From: Streptomyces pactum
GTDB lineage: Bacteria; Actinomycetota; Actinomycetes; Streptomycetales; Streptomycetaceae
Length of the DNA stretch: 64,000 nucleotides
Assembly (NCBI RefSeq): GCF_016031615.1
Contig: NZ_JACYXC010000001.1
Coordinates: forward strand, 5,828,001 to 5,892,000
Direction: 5' to 3'
Shown here: one piece after another, positions 32,975 through 40,722 of the stretch
Numbering within the stretch: the first letter of the stretch is position 1
How the letters are laid out: each line of letters begins with the position of its first letter
Notes under the pieces: generated by a model
The model's input: the letters and a program-made list of their open reading frames with translations, nothing else
Told to the model about the DNA's origin: nothing
Database searches by the model: none
Position numbers and translations under genes: made by a program

Positions 32975-33913
32975 TCAGAAGATCTGGACGTACTGGTTCC
33001 AGCCGGAGTTGCCGATCTTCTTCTTCGCCTTGAACGGGGCGGCGGCCTTGCCGGTGCCCTCGTAGAGCCACAGCGCGCCCGCCTTGTCCCGGGCGAGCAG
33101 GTCGGAGCGGCCGTCGAGGTTCACGTCACCGCTGGAGACCAGGTGGTTGAACTGGCCCCAGCCGCTGCCGATCCGGGTGCGCGGGGCGAACGGCTTGGTG
33201 TAGTCGCCGGTGCCCTTGTACAGCCACAGCACGCCGGAGCGGTCGGCGGCCACCAGGTCGGCCTTGCCGTCACCGGTCAGGTCGCCCTGGCCGGCCAGCT
33301 GGGTGAACTGACCCCAGCCGGGGCCGACCTTCTTGCGCCCGGTCAGGGTGCCGTCGGCCTTGGCCAGGTACAGCCACAGCACGCCGGAGCGGTCGCGGGC
33401 GATCAGGTCGGCGTACTTGGCACCGCCGAGGTTGCCCACCGAACGCAGCACGTCGTACCGGGCCCAGTCCTCGCCGAGCCAGGTGGTGCGGTCACCGTTG
33501 CTGTAGCCGAGGGCGCCGCTGAGGGTCCGGAAGTACAGGCCGTACACGTCGCCGGTGACGACCTGCACCGAGGCGTCGATGCTCTGCCAGCTGTCCGTCA
33601 CCCATTCGCGGGACGTCAGGCCGCCCCGCCCGTTGGGCTCGTAGGCGTACAGGTCGCCGGAGCGGACGGACGCCATCAGCGGCAGGACGGGGGCCGGGGC
33701 GGCCACCGTACGCGGGGCGGCCGAGGGCGCGCCGACGAGCCGCTCGCCCGCCTGCTGCACGCCGTTCACAGAGGCCGGAGCGGGGGCCGGGGTGTCGGCC
33801 ACGGCGGCTCCGGCGGAGGTGCCGACCAGTGCGGCGGCTATCGCCGCGGTCGTCAGCCGGGCCACGGCGGTGCCGCGGCGGCGGCCAGAAGTCTGGGCCA
33901 CGTGGTTCTCCAC
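32975..33913 (-). CDS. Secreted FG-GAP/VCBS-repeat protein
   Basis: A 312-residue secreted protein. A basic N-terminus (SGRRRGTAVARLTTAAIAAA) and hydrophobic stretch ending AAVADTP make a signal peptide. The mature part is a beta-propeller-like array of repeats with the pattern DLIARDRSGVLWLYLAKADG, DLVAADRSGVLWLYKGTGDY, DLLARDKAGALWLYEGTGKA, each followed by the RxxIGxGWGQF motif. FG-GAP repeats usually bind Ca2+ or ligands on the outside of the cell. Start: the GTG at 33913 is given; another in-frame GTG lies at 33940, and neither has a clear ribosome-binding site. It is convergent with acnA, with two back-to-back terminators between them. Confidence 0.88.
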   Translation of the reverse strand: MENHVAQTSGRRRGTAVARLTTAAIAAALVGTSAGAAVADTPAPAPASVNGVQQAGERLVGAPSAAPRTVAAPAPVLPLMASVRSGDLYAYEPNGRGGLTSREWVTDSWQSIDASVQVVTGDVYGLYFRTLSGALGYSNGDRTTWLGEDWARYDVLRSVGNLGGAKYADLIARDRSGVLWLYLAKADGTLTGRKKVGPGWGQFTQLAGQGDLTGDGKADLVAADRSGVLWLYKGTGDYTKPFAPRTRIGSGWGQFNHLVSSGDVNLDGRSDLLARDKAGALWLYEGTGKAAAPFKAKKKIGNSGWNQYVQIF

Positions 33914-34470
33914 TGGGGTGTATGGGTCAATACGGCGCACCCGGTGTTCGGCGGGGCGCCGCCATAACTTCTTGATCGTTTCACACGGCCTTCACCTGTC
34001 AATGGGTTTGCGCCGGACGGAAGCCTCCCGGCGGGCCCGGTGGGGTCGGGGTTCGTCCGGGATCGGGAGCCCGTCCGGGCCCGGCGGGATCGGGGTTCCT
34101 CCGGCCCCCGGCGCCGGCCGGGGCGCGCGGGGCGCACGGTACGCGCCGGGGGCTGCGCGGCCACGGCCCGCGGCCCGGAACCGGGCCGTCCGCCGAAGGG
34201 CTGACGTCCGAAAGGGTGTGATGTGCCGGACCGCGGGAGCGGCGCCGCCCGTGGTCGCGCTCCGGGCGCGAGAGGGTGCGGCCGACCGCGGGCGACCGCG
34301 GGGCGACCGGTCGGCGGCCGGCGGCGGCTCACCGGACAGGGGTCGGGCCCGGCCGGAAGTTGGCCGGATACGCATGAGGGGCCGCGGACCCGTGGAAGCG
34401 GGTCACGCGGCTCCTGTCGGCCGGCCGGCGGTGCGCGGCCGGCCGTATCCGCAGGCCGGCGGGGTGCCGG
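33914..34470. other. 557 bp between the FG-GAP gene and the lipoprotein gene
   Basis: The left end (33940-34010) is AT-richer, with TTGACA readable on the minus strand near 34000, a likely promoter of the FG-GAP gene. The rest is very GC-rich with short repeats (GGGATCGGG...GTCCGGGCCCGGCGGGATCGGGG around 34046-34096) and no credible gene. Confidence 0.5.
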
Positions 34471-34989
34471 TCAGTCCAGCGCGTCGCGCTTGGTGGCCAG
34501 CGAGATCTTGCAGGTCTTCGCCTTTTTGGCCGAATCCGCCACCAGTCCCTTGACCTTGACGGTCTTACGGCCGTTCCCCTCCACCGAGGTGCCGGAGGAC
34601 ATCCCGGTGGTCACCACCTCGTCGTCCTTGTCGGTGAAGCCGACGAAGATGTTGTAGTCCTGCTTCGTCGAGGAGGAGTTCTCGATCTTGACCTCGGCGT
34701 ACGGGTAGTTGGAGGAGTCCCAGCCGCAGTTGCCCATCTTGACGTCCGGGGTCACCAGCGGGTTGCCGGTCGGCTCGTCGGTGGGCTCGTCGGTGGGGTC
34801 CTCGGTCGGGGTCGGGGTGGGTTCCTCGGAGGGTTCCACCGGGAGCTGGGCCAGGGCCTTGCCGACCGTCGTACCGCCCTTGCTGTCCCCCTCGGCCGAA
34901 CCGCCGCCGTCGGAGCCGCAGCCCGCGGTCAGTCCGAGTGTCGCGACCACGACAAGGGTGGTGGCAACGGGGAGCTTCGTCCGGAGCAA
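34471..34989 (-). CDS. Small lipoprotein, function unknown
   Basis: A 172-residue protein beginning with TTG at 34989 (GAGAGGCGG upstream). It has a lipoprotein signal peptide: LRTKLPVATTLVVVATLGLT, lipobox LTAGC with Cys24. A Pro/Thr/Glu-rich spacer with repeats (PTPTPTEDPTDEPTDEPTGN) follows. A C-terminal domain of about 90 residues (NCGWDSSNYPYAEVKIENSS, DYNIFVGFTDKDDEVVTTGM, KTVKVKGL) looks like the FxLYD/immunoglobulin-like domain of small Streptomyces lipoproteins, with two Cys. It is divergent from the sugar-binding lipoprotein gene. Alternative in-frame starts further upstream would put the signal peptide inside the protein, so they are rejected. Confidence 0.78.
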   Translation of the reverse strand: MLRTKLPVATTLVVVATLGLTAGCGSDGGGSAEGDSKGGTTVGKALAQLPVEPSEEPTPTPTEDPTDEPTDEPTGNPLVTPDVKMGNCGWDSSNYPYAEVKIENSSSTKQDYNIFVGFTDKDDEVVTTGMSSGTSVEGNGRKTVKVKGLVADSAKKAKTCKISLATKRDALD

Positions 34990-35364
34990 TGGGAGCCGCC
35001 TCTCGAATCCTCGCTCGCACGGCAACGCGCCGTACGGGCCTGTGTCCCCTACGGTATGTCGAACAGGTCTCAACTCGGGAAAGACCCCGACCAAAAATGT
35101 TATCGATCTTGCCCAGCCCCGGATAAGTGGACTATACCTGTCGGCGTCCGAGCGGCCGTACGAACGGCGGTCGGCCAACGGGGGCTGCGGCATTGGTGTG
35201 AACCGGCGTCGTCACAGGTTCATCGCTCCCGACGCCAGATCCAGCACCACTCAGCTTCAAGGTTCAAGGCTCCAATTGACCGCGGTGTCGGACCCCTCGC
35301 CCTCAGGCGAGGCGCACGGGAGACCGTTCACCGCCTGAGTCCTGATGAAGGCGAGGACTTGAGC
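34990..35364. promoter_or_regulatory. 375 bp divergent promoter region of the lipoprotein and the NgcE-like operon
   Basis: AT-richer than its surroundings. It holds a DasR-box-like sequence (35126-35141, separate entry), repeated GTTCAAGG/CTTCAAGG elements (35262-35273), and CAATTGACC (35273-35281), where TTGACC could be the -35 of the sugar operon. GGCGAGGA before 35365 is the ribosome-binding site of the first gene. Confidence 0.5.
35126..35141. promoter_or_regulatory. Candidate DasR-responsive element (dre)
   Basis: AGTGGACTATACCTGT matches 12 of 16 positions of the Streptomyces dre consensus AGTGGTCTAGACCACT, including all bases of the left half and the ACC of the right half. It is placed 224 bp before the NgcE-like gene. 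DasR is a GntR repressor of N-acetylglucosamine uptake and use, so the context fits. The match is imperfect and the distance is long. Confidence 0.4.
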
Positions 35365-36801
35365 ATGGGATCCACCTCAGATTTCGGCCGCCGTGACCTG
35401 GTGAAGCGGTCCGCGGCACTCGGGCTGATCGCGGTGCCGTCCCTGGGCGCGCTCTCCGCGTGCGCCAGCGGGGGTGACAGCGACGGAGACAAGGTGGACA
35501 AGGGGACCAAGAGCGAGAAGAACCCGCTCGCGGTCAACGAGAGCGCCGGCCTCGACGTCGTCATCTTCGACGGCGGCTTCGGCGACGCGTACGCCAAGGA
35601 CGCCGAAAAGGAGTTCGAGAAGCGGTATCCGAAGACCGCCGGCAAGATCAAGCACACCGCGACGCAGAAGATCCAGACCACGCTCCAGCCCCGCTTCAAC
35701 GGCGGCACCCCGCCGGACCTCATCGACAACTCCGGCGCCGAGCAGATGGACTTCGGCACCCTCGTGGGCAAGGGCCAGCTCACCGACCTCACCCCGCTGC
35801 TGGACGCGCCGTCCATCGACGACCCGAGCAAGAAGGTCCGCGACACGCTCCGCGAGGGCGTGGTGGAGATGGGCCGCTTCGACGGCAAGCCGGTCTGGGT
35901 CCTGTACTACGCCTACACCGTCTACGGCATCTGGTACTCCCGCAGCCTGCTGGCCAAGCACGGCTGGGAGTACCCGGAGACCTGGGACGACATGCTGAAG
36001 CTGTGCAAGGAGGCGAAGAAGAAGGACATCGCCGGCTGGACGTACCCCGGCAAGTACCCGTACTACCTGCCCTTCAGCCTCTACCCCTTCATCGGCAAGA
36101 TCGGCGGCCGCGAGGTCCTGGACTCCATCGACAACCTGGAGCCGAACGCCTGGAAGCACCCCGCCGTGAAGGCCGCCTTCGAGGCGTACTACGAGCTGTA
36201 CCGCAAGGGGTACATCCTGGAGGGCACGCCCAGCCAGAGCCACACCGAGGCGCAGACCGACTGGACCCAGGGCAAGGCGCTCTTCATCCCCAACGGCTCC
36301 TGGGTGGAGAACGAGGCGAAGAAGACCACGCCGGACGACTTCCAGATGGCCGTCGGCGCCCCGCCGAGCCTGGACGACGGCGACAAGATGCCCTTCGGCA
36401 CCATCTGGGCCAGCGGCGGCGAGCCGTTCATCGTGCCCAAGAACGCCCGCAACCCGCAGGGCGGCATGGAGCTGCTCCGCATCATGCTCGGCAAGAAGTC
36501 CAGCCAGAACTTCATCCGGCAGGTGTCCTCGCTCACCTCGCTCAACGGCGGCACCGAGGGGGTCGACCTGCCGTCGGGCCTGGCCTCCGCCCAGGAACTG
36601 CTGACCAAGGCCGGCCCGAACGTGCTCAACCCGCGCATCCAGGACTGGTACGTGGGGCTGAACAAGCAGCAGATCGGCATCGGCGCGCTGGGCGAGATGA
36701 TGGCCGGCCGGATGACCCCCGCCGAGGCGATCAAGAAGATCCAGAAGTTCGCCGACGACACCGCCAAGGACGACTCCGTCACCAAGTACAAGCACTCCTG
36801 A
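35365..36801 (+). CDS. ngcE: Sugar ABC transporter substrate-binding lipoprotein (NgcE-like)
   Basis: A 478-residue extracellular binding lipoprotein. The N-terminus has a twin-Arg motif (GRRDLVKRSAALGLIAVPSL) and the lipobox LSAC (Cys33), so export by the Tat route is likely. The mature part is a class-I carbohydrate-binding protein: VIFDGGFGDAYAKDAEKEFE, DLIDNSGAEQMDFGTL, GKPVWVLYYAYTVYGIWYSR, GKALFIPNGSWVENEAKKTT. Gene order with two permeases, a ROK regulator and xylFGH is that of NgcEFG (N-acetylglucosamine/chitobiose uptake) in Streptomyces, as I recall; the substrate is assigned on this basis. No ATPase is encoded, so it probably uses a shared one (MsiK-type). ATG at 35365, with GGCGAGGA upstream. 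Confidence 0.85.
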   Translation: MGSTSDFGRRDLVKRSAALGLIAVPSLGALSACASGGDSDGDKVDKGTKSEKNPLAVNESAGLDVVIFDGGFGDAYAKDAEKEFEKRYPKTAGKIKHTATQKIQTTLQPRFNGGTPPDLIDNSGAEQMDFGTLVGKGQLTDLTPLLDAPSIDDPSKKVRDTLREGVVEMGRFDGKPVWVLYYAYTVYGIWYSRSLLAKHGWEYPETWDDMLKLCKEAKKKDIAGWTYPGKYPYYLPFSLYPFIGKIGGREVLDSIDNLEPNAWKHPAVKAAFEAYYELYRKGYILEGTPSQSHTEAQTDWTQGKALFIPNGSWVENEAKKTTPDDFQMAVGAPPSLDDGDKMPFGTIWASGGEPFIVPKNARNPQGGMELLRIMLGKKSSQNFIRQVSSLTSLNGGTEGVDLPSGLASAQELLTKAGPNVLNPRIQDWYVGLNKQQIGIGALGEMMAGRMTPAEAIKKIQKFADDTAKDDSVTKYKHS

Positions 36802-36860
36802 CGACAGCCGGTGCGTCACCGGCGGTGCCGTCCGCCGGGGAAGAGCGAGGTCGGTAGAGC

Positions 36861-37868
36861 ATGCAGCAGGTCAAGAAGGTGGGCGGGGCGGAGCCGGTCG
36901 GGCGAAGCCGCCCGGCCGCCGCCCCGGCCCCCCGGGGGAACCGTTTCACCCGGTGGTACCGGAAGTACGGATTCGTCGCCGGATTCCTCTCCGTGCCGCT
37001 GGTGATCTACGCGGTATTCGTGATTTCGCCCTTCGTCCAGGCCATCTACTACTCCTTCACGGACTGGACCGGGCTGAGCTCCGACTACAAGATGGTCGGG
37101 TTCAAGAATTACGACTGGTTGCTCAATGACGACGTCTTCTGGAAAGCGCTGGGGCACAACATCCTGTTGCTGCTCATACTGCCGCTGGTGACGCTCGGTC
37201 TCGGCCTCTTCTTCGCCTTCATGCTGAATGTCGGCGGCCGGCGGAGAAAGAACGCGGCGGTCGCCGGCGTCCAGGGATCGAGCATCTACAAAGTCATCTA
37301 CTTCTTTCCGCAGGTGTTGTCGATCGCGATCGTCGCGCTGCTTTTCCAGTTCACCTACAACCCGCGCAACGGCGCGCTGAACGCGGCGCTGGACGCGGTG
37401 GGGCTGGACTCCCTGGAGCAGCTGTGGCTGGGCGACCCGGAGCTGGCGCTGTGGTGCCTGATGGCGGTGATGGTCTGGAGCAACGTCGGCTTCTACGTCG
37501 TGCTCTTCTCGGCCGCCATGAGCTCCATCCCGCGGGACTTCTACGAGGCGGCCCTGCTGGACGGTGCCAACCGGATCACCACGTTCTTCCGGATCACCCT
37601 GCCGCTGCTGTGGGACACCGTGCAGACCGGCTGGATCTACATGGGCATCATCGCGCTCGACGCGTTCGCGGTGGTGCAGATCATGACCGTGGGCCCCGGC
37701 GGGCCGGCCGACTCCACCCAGGTCCTGGGCCTGTACGTCTACACCAAGACCTTCCGGGACGGGCAGGCGGGCCGGGCCACCGCGATCGGTGTCGCGATGC
37801 TCGTGGTCACCCTGATCTTCGCGGTCATCGTCTCCCGGCTGGGCCGGCGCGAACGGCTGGAGTACTGA
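36861..37868 (+). CDS. ngcF: Sugar ABC transporter permease (NgcF-like)
   Basis: A 335-residue membrane subunit of the MalF/UgpA type with six to seven membrane segments, starting at about residue 35 (FVAGFLSVPLVIYAVFVISP). The cytoplasmic EAA loop that contacts the ATPase is intact (FYEAALLDGANRITTFFRIT, about residues 228-247). An inserted, charged stretch (NVGGRRRKNAAVAGVQGSSI) lies between segments two and three. It begins 59 bp after the binding-protein gene, with GAGGTCGG-type sequence before the ATG. Its TGA overlaps the ATG of a 52-codon ORF by one base. Confidence 0.9.
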   Translation: MQQVKKVGGAEPVGRSRPAAAPAPRGNRFTRWYRKYGFVAGFLSVPLVIYAVFVISPFVQAIYYSFTDWTGLSSDYKMVGFKNYDWLLNDDVFWKALGHNILLLLILPLVTLGLGLFFAFMLNVGGRRRKNAAVAGVQGSSIYKVIYFFPQVLSIAIVALLFQFTYNPRNGALNAALDAVGLDSLEQLWLGDPELALWCLMAVMVWSNVGFYVVLFSAAMSSIPRDFYEAALLDGANRITTFFRITLPLLWDTVQTGWIYMGIIALDAFAVVQIMTVGPGGPADSTQVLGLYVYTKTFRDGQAGRATAIGVAMLVVTLIFAVIVSRLGRRERLEY

Positions 37869-38026
37869 TGGCCCGCACCACGGCCGGCGCCCCGGGGGCG
37901 CCCACGGCCGGTCCGACCGGCGCGGGACCGGACCGCGCCACCGCGCCGCGGCCGTCCGGCGCCGCACCGGTGCCGGGCGCGCCCGGGAACCACCGCACCA
38001 CCGCAGATCTGGGGGTAGCACAGTGA
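37868..38026 (+). CDS. Possible 52-residue coupled small protein between the two permeases
   Basis: An ATG at 37868 overlaps the ngcF stop (TGATG), and the TGA at 38024-38026 overlaps the next permease's GTG (GTGA). The frame is open for exactly the spacer between the two permease genes. The peptide is Ala/Pro/Gly/Thr-rich (MARTTAGAPGAPTAGPTGAG ... TTADLGVAQ) and resembles no family I know; it has no membrane segment. Overlap at both ends is what translational coupling would produce, but in GC-rich DNA such an open frame can arise by chance. Confidence 0.3.
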   Translation: MARTTAGAPGAPTAGPTGAGPDRATAPRPSGAAPVPGAPGNHRTTADLGVAQ

Positions 38027-38961
38027 CCGCGCAAGCAGAGCCCTCCGGGCTGGGGACCGTGCCCGGCGAGGAGGACACCCCGGCCGCACCCGGCGCCGCG
38101 GCGCCGCCCGCCAAGGACCGCGGCCGGATGGGCAGCGAGGGACAGGTGCTCAACGTCTTCTCGCACGGCGTGCTGATCATCTGGGGGCTGCTCGTCACCC
38201 TGCCACTGCTGTGGGCGGTGATGAGCTCCCTCAAGACCGACAAGGAGATCTTCACCTCGCCCTGGGGGCTGCCGGAGAAGCTGCACTTCGACAACTGGTC
38301 ACGGGCCTGGAACGAGTCGGAGATCGGCGACTTCTTCCTCAACACCGTGGTGGTGGTCGGCTGCTCCCTGGCCGGCACGATGCTGCTCGGCTCGATGACG
38401 GCCTATGTGCTGGCCCGGTTCGAGTTCCCCGGGCGCCGGCTGGTCTACTTCGGCTTCGTCGGCGGGATGAGCTTCCCGATCATCCTGGCGCTGGTGCCGC
38501 TGTTCTTCGTGATGAAGAACATGAGTCTGCTCAACACCTACCACGGCCTGATCCTCGTCTACATCGCCTACTCGCTGCCGTTCACCGTCTTCTTCCTCAC
38601 CTCCTTCTTCAAGACGCTGCCGACCTCGGTGGCCGAGGCGGCGATGCTGGACGGGGCCTCGCACACCCGGACGTTCTTCCAGGTCATGCTGCCGATGGCC
38701 AAGCCGGGTCTGATCAGCGTGGGCATCTTCAACTTCCTCGGCCAGTGGAACCAGTACATGCTCCCCACGGTGCTCAACACCGACGAGGACAAGCGCGTGC
38801 TCACCCAGGGCCTGGTGCAGCTCACCACCAGCCAGCAGTACCGGTCGGACTGGTCGGCGCTCTTCGCCGGGCTGGTGCTGGCGATGCTGCCGGTGCTCGC
38901 GGTGTACATCATCTTCCAGCGCCAGGTGCAGTCCGGGCTCACCGCCGGGGCGGTGAAGTAG
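38023..38961 (+). CDS. ngcG: Sugar ABC transporter permease (NgcG-like)
   Basis: A 312-residue membrane subunit of the MalG/UgpE type. The first membrane segment is at about residue 45 (SHGVLIIWGLLVTLPLLWAV), followed by five more. The EAA loop is AEAAMLDGASHTRTFFQVML (about residues 204-223). It ends in AVYIIFQRQVQSGLTAGAVK, typical for the family. The first 35 residues are hydrophilic and Ala/Pro-rich. The GTG at 38023 has GGGGG seven bases upstream. It is the last gene of the operon, followed by a strong hairpin. Confidence 0.9.
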   Translation: MTAQAEPSGLGTVPGEEDTPAAPGAAAPPAKDRGRMGSEGQVLNVFSHGVLIIWGLLVTLPLLWAVMSSLKTDKEIFTSPWGLPEKLHFDNWSRAWNESEIGDFFLNTVVVVGCSLAGTMLLGSMTAYVLARFEFPGRRLVYFGFVGGMSFPIILALVPLFFVMKNMSLLNTYHGLILVYIAYSLPFTVFFLTSFFKTLPTSVAEAAMLDGASHTRTFFQVMLPMAKPGLISVGIFNFLGQWNQYMLPTVLNTDEDKRVLTQGLVQLTTSQQYRSDWSALFAGLVLAMLPVLAVYIIFQRQVQSGLTAGAVK

Positions 38962-39298
38962 GGCCGCCGGGCGGCGGCGCGGGCACGCTCGCGTCCGGCC
39001 CCGGGCGCCGCGGGCGGCGCTCCACGCGGCATCCACGGCGGCGGCGCCGGTCCCCTCCCACGGGGCCGGCGCCGCCGCCGTGTCAGCCGTGTCCGTGGTG
39101 TTCCGCGGTCCCGCCGCCCGGTCACCGGCCCCCGGCCGCGCCGCACGGCGGGGGAGGCCCACGGGGCGGACTTGACGGGAACAACCCAGGCGGATCGACT
39201 TAGGGTTCAGGTGTTGGAGACAGCGCCGGGCCGCCCTCGTCGTGGCCCGGCCGGCGGGCGGCCCCCCGGGGGCCGGTCATGGGCAGGAGTGAATGGGC
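38962..39298. other. 337 bp between ngcG and the ROK gene
   Basis: Contains the ngcG terminator (39037-39079), then GACTTGACGGGAACAACC (39169-39186) and TTAGGGTTCAGGTGTTGG (39199-39216), which look like promoter or operator sequence of the ROK gene (TTGACG as -35, TTAGGG as -10, 22 bases apart, which is long). No gene seen. Confidence 0.5.
39037..39079 (+). terminator. Terminator of the NgcEFG-like operon
   Basis: 18 bp stem, GGCGGCGGCGCCGG-T-CCCC against GGGGCCGGCGCCGCCGCC, one bulged T, 6-nt loop, 76 bases after the ngcG stop. Confidence 0.7.
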
Positions 39299-40510
39299 GT
39301 GGAGACTCCGGGGTCGCAGTCGTCGCTGCACCGGGCCAACCTGGAACGGGTCGTACGGGCGGTGCGGATGGCCGGGTCGCTGACCCAGGCCGAGATCGCC
39401 CGGAGCACCGGGCTGTCCGCCGCCACGGTCTCCAACATCGTCCGGGAGCTCAAGGACAGCGGCACGGTGGAGGTCACCCCCACCTCGGCCGGTGGCCGCC
39501 GGGCCCGCAGCGTCTCGCTCAGCGGGGACGCGGGCATCGTGGTGGGCGTGGACTTCGGCCACACCCACCTGCGGGTGGCGGTCGGCAACCTGGCCCACCA
39601 GGTGCTCGCCGAGGAGGCCGAGCCGCTGGACGTGGACGCCTCCGCCGCGCAGGGCCTGGACCGGGCCGAGCGCCTGGTCGGCCGGCTGATCGAGGCCACC
39701 GGCATCGACCGCGGGAAGGTCATCGGGGTGGGGCTCGGCGTGCCCGGCCCGATCGACGTGGAGACCGGGGCACTGGGATCCACCGCGATCCTGCCGGGCT
39801 GGGCGGGCACCAACCCCCGGGAGGAGCTGGCGGCCCGGCTGGAGGTGCCGGTGCACGTGGACAACGACGCCAACCTCGGCGCGCTCGGCGAGCTGGTGTG
39901 GGGCGCCGGGCGCGGGGTCGCGGACCTGGCGTACATCAAGGTCGCCAGCGGGGTGGGCGCCGGGCTGGTGATCAGCGGGCGGATCTACCGGGGGCCGGGC
40001 GGCACGGCCGGCGAGATCGGCCACATCACGCTCGACGAGTCCGGCCCGGTGTGCCGCTGCGGCAACCGGGGCTGCCTGGAGACCTTCACCGCCGCCCGGT
40101 ACGTGCTGCCGCTGCTGCACTCCAGCCACGGGCCGGACCTGACGGTGGAGCGCATGGTGCAGCTGGCCCGGGAGGGCGACCCGGGGTGCCGCCGGGTCGT
40201 CGCGGACGTGGGCCGGCACATCGGCAGCGGCGTCGCCAACCTGTGCAACCTGCTCAACCCCAGCCGGGTGGTGCTCGGCGGCCACCTCGCCGAGGCCGGC
40301 GACCTGGTGATCGACCCCATCCGGGAGTCGGTGTCCCGCTACGCCATCCCCAGCGCCGCCCGCCGGCTGTCGGTGCTGCCCGGGGCGCTGGGCGGCCGGG
40401 CGGAGGTGCTGGGCGCGCTCGCCCTGGTGCTCAGCGAGATGGGGGACTCCACCCTCCTGGACGGCTCGGCGGGCGCCCGCGGCCCGGCCGTCACCGGAGC
40501 CGCCTCCTGA
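39299..40510 (+). CDS. rok7B7: ROK-family transcriptional regulator (Rok7B7-like)
   Basis: A 403-residue ROK repressor. There is an N-terminal winged HTH (RVVRAVRMAGSLTQAEIARS, GLSAATVSNIVRELKDSGTV, residues about 17-57), then a sugar-kinase-like domain: ATP-type motif VVGVDFGHTHLRVAVGN, VIGVGLGVPGPIDVETG, HVDNDANLGALGELVWG. The zinc-binding ROK signature CRCGNRGCLETF is near residue 250. Its position between NgcEFG- and XylFGH-type operons is that of Rok7B7 in S. coelicolor, which controls xylose uptake and carbon catabolite repression. Start: the GTG at 39299 is nine bases from AGGAG; an ATG at 39293 is only three bases from it. Confidence 0.9.
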   Translation: METPGSQSSLHRANLERVVRAVRMAGSLTQAEIARSTGLSAATVSNIVRELKDSGTVEVTPTSAGGRRARSVSLSGDAGIVVGVDFGHTHLRVAVGNLAHQVLAEEAEPLDVDASAAQGLDRAERLVGRLIEATGIDRGKVIGVGLGVPGPIDVETGALGSTAILPGWAGTNPREELAARLEVPVHVDNDANLGALGELVWGAGRGVADLAYIKVASGVGAGLVISGRIYRGPGGTAGEIGHITLDESGPVCRCGNRGCLETFTAARYVLPLLHSSHGPDLTVERMVQLAREGDPGCRRVVADVGRHIGSGVANLCNLLNPSRVVLGGHLAEAGDLVIDPIRESVSRYAIPSAARRLSVLPGALGGRAEVLGALALVLSEMGDSTLLDGSAGARGPAVTGAAS

Positions 40511-40722
40511 GGTGACGTTACGGAACGTGAACTTCGGCGGGCCGGTGCGCCCGTCGGAGGCTTCCGTGCGCCCGGACGGACCGGCACCGCCTTCATGGCC
40601 GAAACACATGGCATCGTTGCCGTCTCGTTAAGTATTTACTTCTTGACGTCAAGCTACCGGCCGAGTTGACTGCCTGCCACCTCGGCCGCTTTTGACGCGG
40701 CCTCGTCAGGGAGGTACCCCCC
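40511..40722 (+). promoter_or_regulatory. Promoter/operator region of the XylFGH-like operon
   Basis: A 212 bp region. A small inverted repeat ACGTT-N4-AACGT lies at 40515-40528 just past the ROK stop. Near 40627-40653 there is an unusually AT-rich patch: AAGTATTTACTT (imperfect dyad) immediately followed by CTTGACGTCAAG (40642-40653), a perfect 12 bp palindrome containing a TTGACG -35-like hexamer. ROK repressors bind such AT-rich dyads, so this is the best candidate operator. GGGAGGTACC before 40723 is the ribosome-binding site. Confidence 0.55.
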
